This document shows, piece by piece, positions 24,301 to 33,522 of a stretch of 64,000 bases of DNA. This DNA is from Sphingobacteriales bacterium (GTDB lineage Bacteria > Bacteroidota > Bacteroidia > Chitinophagales > Chitinophagaceae), in assembly GCA_023251235.1 (NCBI GenBank), contig JAHEZE010000002.1, positions 1 through 64,000 of the forward strand. The letters are read 5' to 3'. The position numbers and the translations under genes were made by a program. The notes below the pieces were generated by a model. It saw only the letters and a list, made by a program, of their open reading frames with translations. It made no database searches and had not been told where the DNA came from. How positions within the stretch are numbered: the first letter of the stretch is position 1; every line of letters starts with the position of its first letter.

Positions 24301-25771
24301 CTTTACCAATAAATCTACTTTTTATAGTTCACAATTGTGGACTTTTGAACCGGGTATTATTTCCAGTTTACAGAACCCTGCTCACTACTATCTTACACCA
24401 GGAGTATATAATGCAGAGCTTATTGTTACAAGTCCCGGGGGTTGTATGGATACTGCTTATCGAACGGTCCGTCTTTTTGATAACGCAAGTACAACGATCA
24501 CATATAATCCACTTAATGGATGCAAACCGCAGGCTGTGGATTTCAATGTTGTAACCAATGGACCTGCCACTTATTTCTGGGATTTTGGAGATGGGCAGTC
24601 TCTGTCTTCAATTGCAGCCAGTATTACACATACTTATAATACATTTGGCGACTTTACTCCGAAAATCATTCTTCAAGACCCAACAGGGTGTTTAACCCCG
24701 ATTACAGGATCAGCCACCGTCAGTATAGTTGGAGCAATCGCTAAATTCGGATTGGATAAAACAAAACTTTGCAGTGATGAATTGGTCAACTTTATTGATT
24801 CAACTACTTTCAACGATCCTATAACCAGCTATACCTGGAATTTTGGTGATGGAAATATCTCCAACTTACAGAACCCGTCGCATTTCTATTCAGGTACCGG
24901 AACTTACTCAATTTATCTTGCAGTAAAAACACAACTTGGCTGTGTGGACACAGCACATAAAAATAATGCCTTGAAAATTCTTGCCAGTCCGAGAGCAAGA
25001 ATTGATGGAGACTCTGCAATCTGTAAATCATCGCCGCTCCAACTCTTTGGAAATTTACTAGCACAAGATACCTCAACGGTAACATGGAATTGGAGTTTTG
25101 GCAATGGCAACATTTCAACCTTGCCTAATCCACCTGTTCAAACATATGATTCATCCGGAAACTATGTAGTATCACTTATAACTGCCAGTAGCAACGGATG
25201 TATTGACACAACTACGAAAAACATACATATTCACCCTTTACCCACAGTAAGTATGCCCCCGGATATTACCGTGGTGGCAGGAAGCACTTTTACAATTCCA
25301 GCAAATTATTCAGGAAACATGAGTACCTATCTCTGGTCTCCAACTATCTTTCTTAGTTGTAACACTTGTCCCCAACCTGATGTGACACCGGATTATGATA
25401 AGAACTACATCGTTTCATTTACTGATAGTAACGGATGTCGAAATACCGGTTCAATATTAATTAAAACACTTTGTAAAAATGCCAAAGTTTTTGTTCCGAA
25501 TACTTTTTCTCCAAACGGGGATGGCAGCAATGACGCTTTCTTTCCCAGGGGTTCCGGAATTAACCGGGTAAAATTTCTAAGAATTTTCAATCGATGGGGT
25601 GAAGTTGTATTTGAGAAATATGATTTTCCGATAAATGATGCACAAAGCGGATGGGATGGAAAATGGAAAGGTAAAAAAGCAAATCCGGACGTCTATATAT
25701 ATCAATTGGAATTGTATTGTCTGAATGGTGAAATATTAACTTATAGTGGGAATGTTGCATTAATACAATAA
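21356..25771 (+). CDS. Giant PKD-repeat protein with T9SS type B sorting domain
   Basis: Up to 1,471 aa. The frame opens with TTG codons only (21356, or 21404, which gives a neater signal peptide RVKIYNILKKQ...STIMGQ). After the signal come about 15 PKD-like repeats of roughly 85-90 residues, each marked by WxFGDG or a variant (for example WNFGDGTTSTLQNPSHTY). The C-terminal 95 residues, VPNTFSPNGDGSNDAFFP...FNRWGEVVFEKY...YIYQLELY, are a gliding-motility/type B sorting domain. It should be exported by the type IX system and displayed on the cell surface, like SprB-type adhesins. Its PorP/SprF partner follows 26 nt later. Confidence 0.92.
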   Translation: MRLIYRYIDLFSNTLLLRVKIYNILKKQATAQLIFCLVVSSTIMGQIPVANFTANTISGCSPLVVTFKDLSSNGPTSWLWDFGNSSISTDPNPTATYFTPGTYNVKLTVTNANGNNTLTRTNYITVYSAPTVNFSAGNTVGCFPLPVQFTDLSTAGTGNVNTQWQWNFGDGAISNQQSPAHTYASAGNFNIILKVTNDKGCSKVLSKPAYIQVSPGAVADFTNTAPLSCTPPVNIDFTNISTGPGTLTYLWNFGDGTTSTLQNPSHTYNVTGSFNVTLTTSSTLGCSSTTVKNNTVVLSPNITSFSVVDTVTVNNNATFTNTSNPLPSSQSWNFGDGNSSTAANPVKAYTIPGTYSVTLANTYGNCSFNVTKTIVVISNTLANFSSSDTISCQIPYLVHFQDQSIGAVSWLWDFGDSSLGSTAKNPIHTYTSYGNFNVSLISTNATGRKDTITKTNFIKIARATIDVTGLPANGCVPFTINPNPNITTFGTVTSYLWNFGDGFSSTLKTPSHTYSLPGTYTVRLIITTSLGCSDTLTIPNAVRVGTKPTANFSATPLIACIKSPVQFTDLSILADEWNWDFGDGNYDANKNPSHSFPIPGTFNVTLTIKNNGCPDSLKKISYINILPPLSGIGLTPDCSLRTKFTFTDKSTGPLSWKWDFGDGSPLSILQNPPPHIFPSLGAYSVSLIVTNGGCADTSSLPIRAINENPDFTSNSLAGCRKTDILFTATNINAANITQFDWDFGDGTNMGVTDTTVTHRYANSGNYTVSLVTTDLNGCKDTIIKNSYFRANGPVANFNGINTGGCNGLTAIFNDLSTTDGVNPIISWQWSYGDGTVQTFASPISIHTYNTVGTFSVTLKVLDASGCFDTITVNDLVHSTDPSVTFSTTDTLTCPGANISWKVTATGTINNYLWNFGDGTTSPLGSPPKSYSNTGSYSVKLFVTDSYGCTDSLFRSNYINVSVPLANFTIDDSVSSCAPFEVNFTNKSTFYSSQLWTFEPGIISSLQNPAHYYLTPGVYNAELIVTSPGGCMDTAYRTVRLFDNASTTITYNPLNGCKPQAVDFNVVTNGPATYFWDFGDGQSLSSIAASITHTYNTFGDFTPKIILQDPTGCLTPITGSATVSIVGAIAKFGLDKTKLCSDELVNFIDSTTFNDPITSYTWNFGDGNISNLQNPSHFYSGTGTYSIYLAVKTQLGCVDTAHKNNALKILASPRARIDGDSAICKSSPLQLFGNLLAQDTSTVTWNWSFGNGNISTLPNPPVQTYDSSGNYVVSLITASSNGCIDTTTKNIHIHPLPTVSMPPDITVVAGSTFTIPANYSGNMSTYLWSPTIFLSCNTCPQPDVTPDYDKNYIVSFTDSNGCRNTGSILIKTLCKNAKVFVPNTFSPNGDGSNDAFFPRGSGINRVKFLRIFNRWGEVVFEKYDFPINDAQSGWDGKWKGKKANPDVYIYQLELYCLNGEILTYSGNVALIQ

Positions 25772-25797
25772 ATCAGTCTTAAGTATAAAAGCAGTTT

Positions 25798-26802
25798 GTG
25801 AATCAAAAGAAAACCATATTTTACATTATAACCCTGGTTTGTTTGCAATTATTAGCGGCAGGTCAGGATATTCATTTCTCACAATTTTTTGAAACACCTT
25901 TTCTTCGTAATCCTGCTTTAGCGGGAATCTTTACCGGTGATGTCAGGATTCAAAGTGTTTATCGTAACCAATGGAACAGTGTAACTACAGGTTATCAGAC
26001 CGCCTCATTAAATGGAGAATATAAAAAGCCTATCGGCCATGGAGATGATTTTGTAACAATGGGTATGCAGCTGTTTTACGATAAGGCAGGAACAGTTTCT
26101 TTTACTAATACACAGATATTACCAGCCTTAAATTATCATAAATCACTTAGTACTGAGAAAAATACGTATTTGTCTCTTGGTTTTATGGGTGGGTGGGTAC
26201 AGCACAGAATAGATATTTCAAAAATAACTACCAATAGCCAATATGAAGGAATGGGAATTGGGGAAAACATAACTGACCCTTCTTATTCTTATATAGATGG
26301 TAGTGTAGGTATCAGCATAAACTCCGGTCTGAATAATAATCCTGATAATAATTATTACCTTGGAGCAGCCTTCCATCATTTCAATCGTCCACGAAATTCT
26401 TTTTATAGAAACAAGAATATTGAATTGAATCCCAAATGGGTTTTTTCCGGCGGATTAAAACTTGGAGTTAATGATTACTCATTCGTTACTCTTCAGGCCG
26501 ACTATTCAAGACAGGGCTCATTTGCTGAAACCTTATTTGGCGCCATGTATAGCTTTAAATTCGGCGATTATCCGGATAAACCGGATTATGTTATTCATTT
26601 TGGAACTTATGTGCGTTGGAATGATGCTTTGATTCCGGTTATCAAACTGGATTATTCCCCCTATTCGGTTTCATTCAGCTATGATGCCAATATATCAAAA
26701 TTGAAACCATCCAGTTATGGACGAGGGGGGTTTGAAATTGCCATAAGCTGGGTTACTAAACTTCCTGACCGTTCTAATCCTTATTTTAAACCAAGATTTT
26801 AA
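25798..26802 (+). CDS. PorP/SprF-family type IX secretion outer-membrane protein
   Basis: 334 aa starting at GTG 25798. A signal peptide ends near LLAAGQ, followed by the family's start DIHFSQFFETPFLRNPALAGIFTGDVRIQSVYRNQW. Alternating aromatic and polar residues fit a beta-barrel, and the end KPSSYGRGGFEIAISW is characteristic. SprF-like proteins are needed for secretion and attachment of their cognate SprB-like type B substrate. The gene directly follows such a substrate gene, presumably in one operon. Confidence 0.92.
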   Translation: MNQKKTIFYIITLVCLQLLAAGQDIHFSQFFETPFLRNPALAGIFTGDVRIQSVYRNQWNSVTTGYQTASLNGEYKKPIGHGDDFVTMGMQLFYDKAGTVSFTNTQILPALNYHKSLSTEKNTYLSLGFMGGWVQHRIDISKITTNSQYEGMGIGENITDPSYSYIDGSVGISINSGLNNNPDNNYYLGAAFHHFNRPRNSFYRNKNIELNPKWVFSGGLKLGVNDYSFVTLQADYSRQGSFAETLFGAMYSFKFGDYPDKPDYVIHFGTYVRWNDALIPVIKLDYSPYSVSFSYDANISKLKPSSYGRGGFEIAISWVTKLPDRSNPYFKPRF

Positions 26803-26808
26803 AAAAAA

Positions 26809-27417
26809 TTATTTATCTCCTGGATTATTCATTTTAAATACAATACCCGCCAGGGCTCCTCCAATAAAACATCCAACCATGTAAATCCAGATCTGGCTCC
26901 AACAAAATGTTTTCTGTAAACTCAAGCCAATTGCAACCGCGGGATTATAGGCGCCTCCTGAAAATTTACCTATTACAGTAGCCATAGCAAACACAGTTCC
27001 TCCAATTGCAAGTCCGTAGAAACTGTTTCCTGAAGTTCCTTTTGCTGTAGCTACATTTAATACAACGTAAGCAAGAGCAAATGTTCCAATCATTTCGGCA
27101 AAGAGTCCTTTCAGTATTCCTGAATCAGAGATTACACATATAGAGGTTCCCTCCACTTCGAATAAATTGGCAACCACTAATGCTGCAGTTATAGCACCAG
27201 CTGCCTGGCTCATCCAATAGCTAATCATATCAGCAGTATTTGATTTACCCCTGATCCATACTGCCAGGGATACTGCCGGATTGTAATGTGCTCCCGATAT
27301 ATGCCCACCGGCATATACCATTACCATTAAAGCCAGGCCTGCCCCTAATCCACCCCCTAAAGCTGCTCCCATAACAAGAAAAAATGTACCTACAAATTCA
27401 GTTATTACTTTGTTCAT
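26809..27417 (-). CDS. Aquaporin family protein
   Basis: A 202-aa channel of the MIP family with six hydrophobic segments and both NPA boxes (HYNPAVSLAVW near 65 and AYNPAVAIGL near 158). It is shorter than E. coli AqpZ (231 aa) and GlpF (281 aa). Water is the likely substrate, but glycerol or other small solutes cannot be excluded by eye. It converges on the PorP/SprF gene with 6 nt between stops. Confidence 0.9.
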   Translation of the reverse strand: MNKVITEFVGTFFLVMGAALGGGLGAGLALMVMVYAGGHISGAHYNPAVSLAVWIRGKSNTADMISYWMSQAAGAITAALVVANLFEVEGTSICVISDSGILKGLFAEMIGTFALAYVVLNVATAKGTSGNSFYGLAIGGTVFAMATVIGKFSGGAYNPAVAIGLSLQKTFCWSQIWIYMVGCFIGGALAGIVFKMNNPGDK

Positions 27418-27535
27418 ATAGTTGGTTTTTGTGGTTGATAATAAAATAAATTTATTATAAAGTTATTTGTTCCTTTGAAGATAATTGAAACAATTCGGTT
27501 TGTTTTTATGTTTTATTCACACATATAAAACAGAT

Positions 27536-28006
27536 ATGAAAATTGAAATTGGCCAGCAAGCTCCTGATTTTACATTATACGATACCACTAAAAGTCTGGT
27601 AACTCTGTCAGAGTTAAAAGAACAAAAGATTCTTTTACTTTTTTTCCCACTTGCATTTACCAGTGTTTGTACAGCAGAACTCTGTTCGGTACGTGATAAT
27701 ATTTCATTCTATAATAATTCAAACGCCAAAGTAATTGGCATTTCTGTTGACTCATTGCATACATTAGCAAAGTTCAAAGAAAACCAACAGCTCAACTTCA
27801 CCTTACTTAGTGATTTCAATAAAGAAGTTTCTAAAATATATGGAAGCCTTTATGAAATGTTTGCTTATAATATGAAAGGAGTTTCAAAACGATCGGCATT
27901 TATAATTGATAAAGAAGGAATAGTTCGATACACTGAGGTGTTGGAGAATGCCGGAACACAACCAGATTTTAATAAAATTCAGGGAATCTTGTATAATCTT
28001 AGTTAG
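27536..28006 (+). CDS. Peroxiredoxin, BCP type
   Basis: 156 aa from the ATG at 27536; a TTG at 27485 is in frame but precedes the conserved start KIEIGQQAPDFTL. The active site FFPLAFTSVCTAELC places the peroxidatic Cys at 45 and a possible resolving Cys at 50, the spacing of the bacterioferritin comigratory protein. It reduces hydrogen peroxide and organic hydroperoxides in the cytoplasm, recycled by thioredoxin. The gene is divergent from the aquaporin gene. Confidence 0.92.
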   Translation: MKIEIGQQAPDFTLYDTTKSLVTLSELKEQKILLLFFPLAFTSVCTAELCSVRDNISFYNNSNAKVIGISVDSLHTLAKFKENQQLNFTLLSDFNKEVSKIYGSLYEMFAYNMKGVSKRSAFIIDKEGIVRYTEVLENAGTQPDFNKIQGILYNLS

Positions 28007-28082
28007 GTCATTTCAGTATTTTACAGTTTTCTGACTCTAAATCCATGATTTATAACTTCTTTAAGCATTTGTGGTATTTACG

Positions 28083-28112
28083 TTGCATAGGTAAGAAAAA
28101 GGTTCTATTTTG
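28083..28112 (+). promoter_or_regulatory. Promoter of the small T9SS-sorted protein
   Basis: TTG at 28083-28085, a 20-nt spacer and TATTTTG at 28106-28112. A transcript from here starts near 28119, after the ATG at 28045, which favours TTG 28138 as the translation start. Confidence 0.5.
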
Positions 28113-28137
28113 CAGAAATAAAAGTAAATTTGTTTCA

Positions 28138-28482
28138 TTGAAGAGAATTTTACTTATAGTATCCATTATTCTATTAACAGTTATCCAATCACAGGGGCAG
28201 GAACAACGCCGTGACCCTTCTCCGGAGGCTGTACAGAGGATTATGAAACTTTATCCTAATCCGGCTGTTTCATTTATCAAATTCGATTTCCAAAAAGATT
28301 TTAATAAAGGCTACACGCTGCAGATAATTAATTTTCTCGGAAAACAGGTTTTCGAATCAAAGAATATTAATAACAGCACTTCAATAGATCTTTCAACTTA
28401 TTCACGTGGTGTATATATATACCAGTTAAAAGATTTTTCGGGAAAAGTAGCTGAATCTGGTAAATTTCAGGTATCTAAATAA
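28138..28482 (+). CDS. Small secreted protein with T9SS type A sorting domain
   Basis: About 114 aa from TTG 28138; an ATG at 28045 would add 31 residues before the signal peptide and lies upstream of the likely promoter. The signal peptide (KRILLIVSIILLTVIQSQGQ) is followed by a short linker and then a complete type A C-terminal sorting domain of about 75 residues: KLYPNPAVSFIKFDF, LQIINFLGKQVFES, LSTYSRGVYIYQLKD, SGKFQVSK. Almost nothing else is in the mature protein. It should pass through the type IX system and be cleaved or anchored at the surface. A terminator follows. Confidence 0.8.
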   Translation: MKRILLIVSIILLTVIQSQGQEQRRDPSPEAVQRIMKLYPNPAVSFIKFDFQKDFNKGYTLQIINFLGKQVFESKNINNSTSIDLSTYSRGVYIYQLKDFSGKVAESGKFQVSK

Positions 28483-28500
28483 AGAAACTTTATTATTCTA

Positions 28501-28527
28501 AAAGCACTTTGAAAAAGTGCTTTTTTT
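28501..28527. terminator. Intrinsic terminator, possibly bidirectional
   Basis: AAAGCACTT (28501-28509) pairs with AAGTGCTTT (28515-28523) around a short loop, followed by T27 on the plus strand. It lies between convergent genes. Confidence 0.8.
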
Positions 28528-28567
28528 ATTTGCTTAAAATTTATTGATTTTCTATTTAGTATATTTT

Positions 28568-29767
28568 TTATTGAACTTCTACAATCAGGAATTTCAAATA
28601 CTGAGTATTTTCCAAATTTCTTATAATTGGATGATCCGGGGCCTGGGTTTGAAAGGTTACCTGTCTCAGTTTTCTTTTTGCATCCTTTGCTGCCATATCA
28701 ATAATCTGTAAAAAAAGATTTGCATCAATCAGGCTGGTACAGGATGATGTAACAAGGAAACCGCCTGGTTTTATCAGCTTCATTCCTCTAAGGTTTATTT
28801 CATTGTACCCAGTAATTGCTTTTTGAATTGTTTCCCTGCTTTTGGTAAACGCCGGTGGATCCAGTATCACAACATCTAATTGCTTTCCCTCTTTACTCCA
28901 TTGTTTTAATATATCAAAAGCATTAGCAGTTTGAAACCGGCAAATATTTTCCAGTCCGTTTAAACTTGCATTTCTGTTTGCTTGCTGAACTGCATTTTCC
29001 GAAATATCAAAACCCAGTACTGATTTTGCGCCATAATGAGCGGCATGAATTTCAAATGAGCCTGTATAAGTAAAAGCACCTAAAACATCTGCTCCTTTTA
29101 CAATGTGTTGAATAGCTCTTCGGTTATCCTGCTGATCAAGAAAATAACCTGTCTTCTGCCCATTTTCTATGTCAACATAAAATTTCAATCCCCGTCCGAT
29201 GGGATCGTCCGGGCGGGCATTTTCATTAATGATAATCTGTGTATCAAAAGGCGAAGACAAAAATCCTTTCTGCTGTTTCATCCCTTCCAATTCTCTTACC
29301 GAAACATCGTTTCTCTCAAAAATGCCCTTCGGAGAAAAAATTCTGTTTAATACATTTACTATAGCTGGTTTCCATTTGTCAATTCCCAGTGCCAGAGTTT
29401 GTAAAACAAAATGATCATTAAACTTATCAATGATAAGTTGGGGTAATTCATCCGCTTCTCCAAAAACAAGACGGCAGTTTTCTGTATAACCCAACTTTTT
29501 TCTGTATTCCCAACATTTAAGAATTTTTTTATAAAAAAATTCCTCATTTATAACTTCATTCTTATCCCTGGTCAATAAGCGAACAAGTATTTGCGATAGT
29601 GGATTGATATAGCCTTGTCCGATGAATTTTTTATCATATGCAAAAACTTGAACAATTTCTCCCCCGGTTACAGTACCCTCTGTTTTTTCAACTTCATTAG
29701 AAAAAATCCAGGGATGCCCATCCTGAACTCTTCTGCTTATTTTTTTTCTCAGGTAAACTTTTATCAT
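28568..29767 (-). CDS. RlmI-like 23S rRNA cytosine-C5 methyltransferase
   Basis: A 399-aa protein with an N-terminal PUA-like domain (about 1-75, KVYLRKKISRRVQDGHPWIFSNEV), a central segment and a C-terminal Rossmann methyltransferase domain. The SAM region is VLGAFTYTGSFEIHAAHYGAKSV; the catalytic motif is VVILDPPAFTKS. This is the architecture of E. coli RlmI (m5C1962 of 23S rRNA). The exact target base here is inferred. A -7 box lies 4 nt before the ATG. Confidence 0.88.
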   Translation of the reverse strand: MIKVYLRKKISRRVQDGHPWIFSNEVEKTEGTVTGGEIVQVFAYDKKFIGQGYINPLSQILVRLLTRDKNEVINEEFFYKKILKCWEYRKKLGYTENCRLVFGEADELPQLIIDKFNDHFVLQTLALGIDKWKPAIVNVLNRIFSPKGIFERNDVSVRELEGMKQQKGFLSSPFDTQIIINENARPDDPIGRGLKFYVDIENGQKTGYFLDQQDNRRAIQHIVKGADVLGAFTYTGSFEIHAAHYGAKSVLGFDISENAVQQANRNASLNGLENICRFQTANAFDILKQWSKEGKQLDVVILDPPAFTKSRETIQKAITGYNEINLRGMKLIKPGGFLVTSSCTSLIDANLFLQIIDMAAKDAKRKLRQVTFQTQAPDHPIIRNLENTQYLKFLIVEVQ

Positions 29768-29771
29768 GGCG

Positions 29772-29779
29772 CAAAGGTA
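29772..29779 (-). promoter_or_regulatory. -7 box 4 nt before the RlmI-like ATG
   Basis: On the minus strand TACCTTTG (29779-29772) is an exact TAnnTTTG box separated from the ATG at 29767 by 4 nt, pointing to a leaderless or nearly leaderless message. Confidence 0.45.
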
Positions 29780-29842
29780 ACCGGCTGGTCGAATAATAAA
29801 GCTTTAAAACCCTTCCTGCGCCATTTTGTCCTTATTCATCTA

Positions 29843-29872
29843 TTGGCAGAATTGTTGACTTTCTTACCTTTG
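29843..29872 (+). promoter_or_regulatory. grpE-dnaJ promoter
   Basis: TTG at 29843-29845, a 19-nt spacer and TACCTTTG at 29865-29872 match the Bacteroidota housekeeping promoter. The grpE ATG is 18 nt downstream at 29890. No CIRCE (heat-shock HrcA) inverted repeat is seen. Confidence 0.7.
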
Positions 29873-29889
29873 CAATCAATTTTAAAAAA

Positions 29890-30480
29890 ATGAGACAAAA
29901 AGATATGAAGGAGGCAAAGGAACAGGCAAAAATGCAGGAAAAAGAAGTTGTAAATAATACCATACTTGACATTAATACTGATGAAAATATGGACGGAACA
30001 ACGCACCTGAATGAACCCGTGACCAATGAACCTGAAATCGAATCACTAAAGGCAGATTTGGAAGAAGTAAAAGATAAATTCCTGAGAAAAGTAGCAGAGT
30101 TTGAAAATTTCAAAAAGAGAAACGCTAAAGAAAGAATAGATTTAATTCAAACAGCGGGCAAGGAAGTTATTACAGATCTTTTAGAAGTATTAGATGACTG
30201 TACACGGGCAGAAAAACAAATGAATGCAACTGATGATATCAAACAACTAAAAGAGGGAGTGATGTTGGTGTTTACCAAACTAAAAAATATTTTAGCTTCC
30301 AAAGGCCTTAAAGCAATGGATACGGTCAACCAGAATTTTAATCCGGATCTTCATGAAGCCATTACAGAAATACCGGCTCCATCTGAAGAGTTAATAGGAA
30401 AAGTAATTGATGAAATTGAAAAAGGCTATTACCTGAATGATAAAATTATCCGTTATGCTAAAGTGGTAGTTGGAAAATAA
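29890..30480 (+). CDS. grpE: Nucleotide exchange factor GrpE
   Basis: A 196-aa DnaK cochaperone. A charged, flexible N-terminus (about 1-55) leads into the long helix ESLKADLEEVKDKFLRKVAEFENFKKR, then the C-terminal beta domain with GLKAMDTVNQNFNPDLHEAI and GYYLNDKIIRYAKVVVGK. It speeds ADP release from DnaK. dnaJ follows 69 nt later in the same direction; dnaK is not in the window. Confidence 0.95.
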   Translation: MRQKDMKEAKEQAKMQEKEVVNNTILDINTDENMDGTTHLNEPVTNEPEIESLKADLEEVKDKFLRKVAEFENFKKRNAKERIDLIQTAGKEVITDLLEVLDDCTRAEKQMNATDDIKQLKEGVMLVFTKLKNILASKGLKAMDTVNQNFNPDLHEAITEIPAPSEELIGKVIDEIEKGYYLNDKIIRYAKVVVGK

Positions 30481-30549
30481 TTACTCAATGTGAAAATGGC
30501 GTAATCTCTTTAATAAAAGATTGAGCCATTTGAAATTTTCAAATTCATT

Positions 30550-31707
30550 ATGTCAAAAAGAGATTATTACGAAATACTGGGTGTTGCAAAAAACGCTTCT
30601 GCTGATGAGATAAAAAAAGCTTACCGAAAAGTAGCCATGCAATATCACCCGGATCGGAACCCCGGTGACAAAGGCGCCGAAGAAAAATTCAAAGAAGCAG
30701 CTGAATCTTATGAAGTATTAAGTGATGTTGATAAAAAAGCACAGTATGACCGTTATGGTCATGCAGGTGTAAGCGGAAATGGACGTGGCCACAGCGGTGC
30801 TGGCATGAATATGGAGGATATATTCAGCCAGTTTGGAGATGTTTTCGGAGATGATCTTTTTGGAAATTTTTTTGGAGGCGGCGGAGGCAGAGGACGTACA
30901 ACCCGTAGCCGGGGTACCAGAGGAAGTAATCTCCGGGTAAAGATTAAGCTCAATTTTGAAGAGATTGCAAAAGGTGTAACAAAGAATATCAAAGTAAAAA
31001 AATATATAGTTTGTACTACTTGCCATGGAAGCGGAGCAAAAGATAAGGGTAGTGTACAAAACTGCGGAACCTGTGGTGGCAGCGGGCAGGTACGAAGAGT
31101 TACAAATACTTTTATTGGGCAAATGCAAACAGTAACAACCTGCCCAACATGTAATGGAGAAGGAACTACCATCACTGCCAAATGCGGGCACTGTAAAGGT
31201 GAAGGCAGGGTATATGGTGAAGAAACTGTTTCCATTGATCTGCCTGCAGGAGTACAGGAAGGTATGCAATTGAATTTAAGCGGTAAAGGAAATGCAGGAG
31301 AAAGAGGTGGTATGCCCGGTGATCTGATAATCCTGATTGAAGAAGAACAACACAATGAACTTCAGCGAGACGGATTAAATGTGGCCTATGATCTTCATAT
31401 CACATTTACCGATGCTGTATTTGGAACTCAATTAGAAGTACCAACAATTGATGGAAGAGCAAAGATTAAAATCCCGGCAGGCACACAAAGTGGTAAGATA
31501 TTCCGACTAAAAGGAAAAGGATTTCCTGCAGTTAATAGCTATCAGAAAGGTGATCAATTGATACATGTAAATGTTTGGACACCACAGCATCTAACTTCTG
31601 AAGAAAAGGCAATGATGGAAAAATTAAGTCATTCTCAAAACTTCAAACCCAACCCGGATAAATCAGAAAAAAGTTTCTTTGATAAAATGCGGGAATTATT
31701 CAGTTGA
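30550..31707 (+). CDS. dnaJ: Chaperone protein DnaJ
   Basis: A complete 385-aa DnaJ. J domain at about 4-70 with HPD in [12 protein letters not shown], a Gly/Phe-rich region (about 78-130), four zinc-finger repeats [24 protein letters not shown] and CGHCKGEG (about 155-225), and a C-terminal substrate-binding domain. It delivers unfolded proteins to DnaK and stimulates its ATPase. The 3' end overlaps the convergent vWA gene by 12 nt. Confidence 0.97.
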   Translation: MSKRDYYEILGVAKNASADEIKKAYRKVAMQYHPDRNPGDKGAEEKFKEAAESYEVLSDVDKKAQYDRYGHAGVSGNGRGHSGAGMNMEDIFSQFGDVFGDDLFGNFFGGGGGRGRTTRSRGTRGSNLRVKIKLNFEEIAKGVTKNIKVKKYIVCTTCHGSGAKDKGSVQNCGTCGGSGQVRRVTNTFIGQMQTVTTCPTCNGEGTTITAKCGHCKGEGRVYGEETVSIDLPAGVQEGMQLNLSGKGNAGERGGMPGDLIILIEEEQHNELQRDGLNVAYDLHITFTDAVFGTQLEVPTIDGRAKIKIPAGTQSGKIFRLKGKGFPAVNSYQKGDQLIHVNVWTPQHLTSEEKAMMEKLSHSQNFKPNPDKSEKSFFDKMRELFS

Positions 31708-33465
31708 ATTTTTTCTTTTATTCTTTTTTGATCTTGAATAAAATGTTTTTGCTTTATACACCAGTTCAGTAAACTGGCTTTGATTGATATCAGTTGGATT
31801 AGCGGATTCACCTGCATGAAATAAAACATCACCCCATGAAATATTTTTTGTAAACTCTGAATGTTTTAGTACAGAGCCAAACATAATGACGGATGTGGCA
31901 AACTGATATATCGGTTCCAGGTCTTTAAAAGCTACGGGATCAAATGAAAATTTTTCATTCACTTCATACCTTGATGTATCAAATGGCAATTTGTAATAAA
32001 GATTGGTTGTTGCAAATTCGGAAGATATAACCTGAGTTTCGGAATTATAAGCAGGTTCCAGTTCAAAAGCTATTACAAGTGACTGGCCTGATCCGATTTC
32101 TCCTCCCTCCAAAATTGCCGAAGAATCTGAAAGGGCGTCAACTTTATCATCAAAACCAATAAGCCTGTATTGTTTTACAAGGTCTGGATCAAACTTTACA
32201 TTCATGAATACGTCTTCGGCAACCGTGTACAATGTTTGAGTGAACTCTTTCATCAATACTTTTTCTGCTTCCTGGAAATTATCGATATAAGCAAAATTCC
32301 CATTCCCTTTTGTGGCCAGCATCTGGATTTTTGAGTCTTTATAATTTCCCATTCCTACACCGAGACAGGTTAAATAAATACCTGCCTTTCGGTTACTGGA
32401 GACCAATTCGTCCAATTCCTGTTCTGTTTTTAGCCCCACATTGAAGTCACCATCCGTTGCTAGTATTATTCTGTTATTACCACCTTCAATAAAATGTTTT
32501 TTTGCAATGTTGTAAGCCAATTTTATTCCAGATTCCCCGGGAGTAGATCCTCCCGGTTCAAGCCCGTCGATGGCTTTGCATATTTTTTCTTTTTCATTTC
32601 CAGCAGTGGGAAATAGCATTACCCCTACCGCCCCTCCATATATTACAATACTCACTGTATCTTTTTCACGCAAATTCATAGCAAGCATATGAAATGCTGA
32701 TTTCAAAAGTGGAAGCCTGTTCGGCATATCCATTGAACCCGAAATATCAATTAAAAAAACAAGATGTGACGGTGGTAATGAATCCAGGTTTAGTTTTTTT
32801 GAAAAAACACTTATAAAGAAGAGTTGGTTGTCCTGGTTCCAGGGACAGTTAGTAAGTGTCGTTTCAATTTTAAAAATTGAATTATCCGGTGGGGGGTGAT
32901 ATCCAAAATTGAAATTGTTCAGCATTTCTTCTATCCGCACCGCATCCGGTGGTACTGACATTTCTAAATTAATGAACCTTCTGACATTGCTATAAGAAGC
33001 CCGATCAATATTTAATGCAATACTTGTGGTTGGATATTTACTTGATTCAATAAAATGATTTTCTACCAGGCTGGCATATGTTTCATCACCTGTATACCAT
33101 TTCTTCTGATCCTCACGGTCAAGATTGGTTGTTAAAGAAGAAAGTTTGCCCCTTTTTATATTGGTTGAAATAGATGGTAAAAGTTTTAACCGGACTGATA
33201 TGTATTTATCGGTCTCTACTATAAATTGTTCTTTTTGGTATCCTTCGAATATAAAATTTAATGTATCGGTTCCTTTATTAGCAGGAATGCCAAATGATCC
33301 TGAATAACCGGTATAAAAAACATAGCCTGTGCTTTTCTGATGAATGGTTACATTTTGTAAAGGATTGCCTGCTTCATCTCTAACTTCGCCGCGAAGATAA
33401 AACTGCTGTCCAATCAGAGATAATGCAATCAGCTGTAATAAGAATATTTGTAAAATGGTTTTCAA
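31696..33465 (-). CDS. Secreted von Willebrand factor A domain protein
   Basis: 589 aa starting at TTG 33465, with a signal peptide ([19 protein letters not shown]). An N-terminal carboxypeptidase-regulatory-like beta domain (about 23-95, [19 protein letters not shown]) is followed by a YfbK-type region ([16 protein letters not shown]) and a vWA domain whose metal site DISGSMD begins at D240. The C-terminal part (about 430-580) resembles the DUF3520 region that follows vWA in YfbK. It is probably periplasmic or surface-bound, mediating protein contacts through a divalent metal. The binding partner is unknown. Confidence 0.85.
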   Translation of the reverse strand: MKTILQIFLLQLIALSLIGQQFYLRGEVRDEAGNPLQNVTIHQKSTGYVFYTGYSGSFGIPANKGTDTLNFIFEGYQKEQFIVETDKYISVRLKLLPSISTNIKRGKLSSLTTNLDREDQKKWYTGDETYASLVENHFIESSKYPTTSIALNIDRASYSNVRRFINLEMSVPPDAVRIEEMLNNFNFGYHPPPDNSIFKIETTLTNCPWNQDNQLFFISVFSKKLNLDSLPPSHLVFLIDISGSMDMPNRLPLLKSAFHMLAMNLREKDTVSIVIYGGAVGVMLFPTAGNEKEKICKAIDGLEPGGSTPGESGIKLAYNIAKKHFIEGGNNRIILATDGDFNVGLKTEQELDELVSSNRKAGIYLTCLGVGMGNYKDSKIQMLATKGNGNFAYIDNFQEAEKVLMKEFTQTLYTVAEDVFMNVKFDPDLVKQYRLIGFDDKVDALSDSSAILEGGEIGSGQSLVIAFELEPAYNSETQVISSEFATTNLYYKLPFDTSRYEVNEKFSFDPVAFKDLEPIYQFATSVIMFGSVLKHSEFTKNISWGDVLFHAGESANPTDINQSQFTELVYKAKTFYSRSKKNKRKNSTE

Positions 33466-33522
33466 GCGGATAGTTGCCCCCTATCAAAGTACAAAAAAAG
33501 AACGGATGATGCTAAGGATTCC

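Noticed and set aside
29780-29889. CIRCE heat-shock operator before grpE
   Set aside because: No TTAGCACTC-type inverted repeat is present; only a standard promoter.
30718-31355. Two long minus-strand frames (183 and 198 codons) opposite dnaJ
   Set aside because: They mirror the Gly- and Cys-rich coding of dnaJ and have Pro/Ser/Cys-rich nonsense-like composition.
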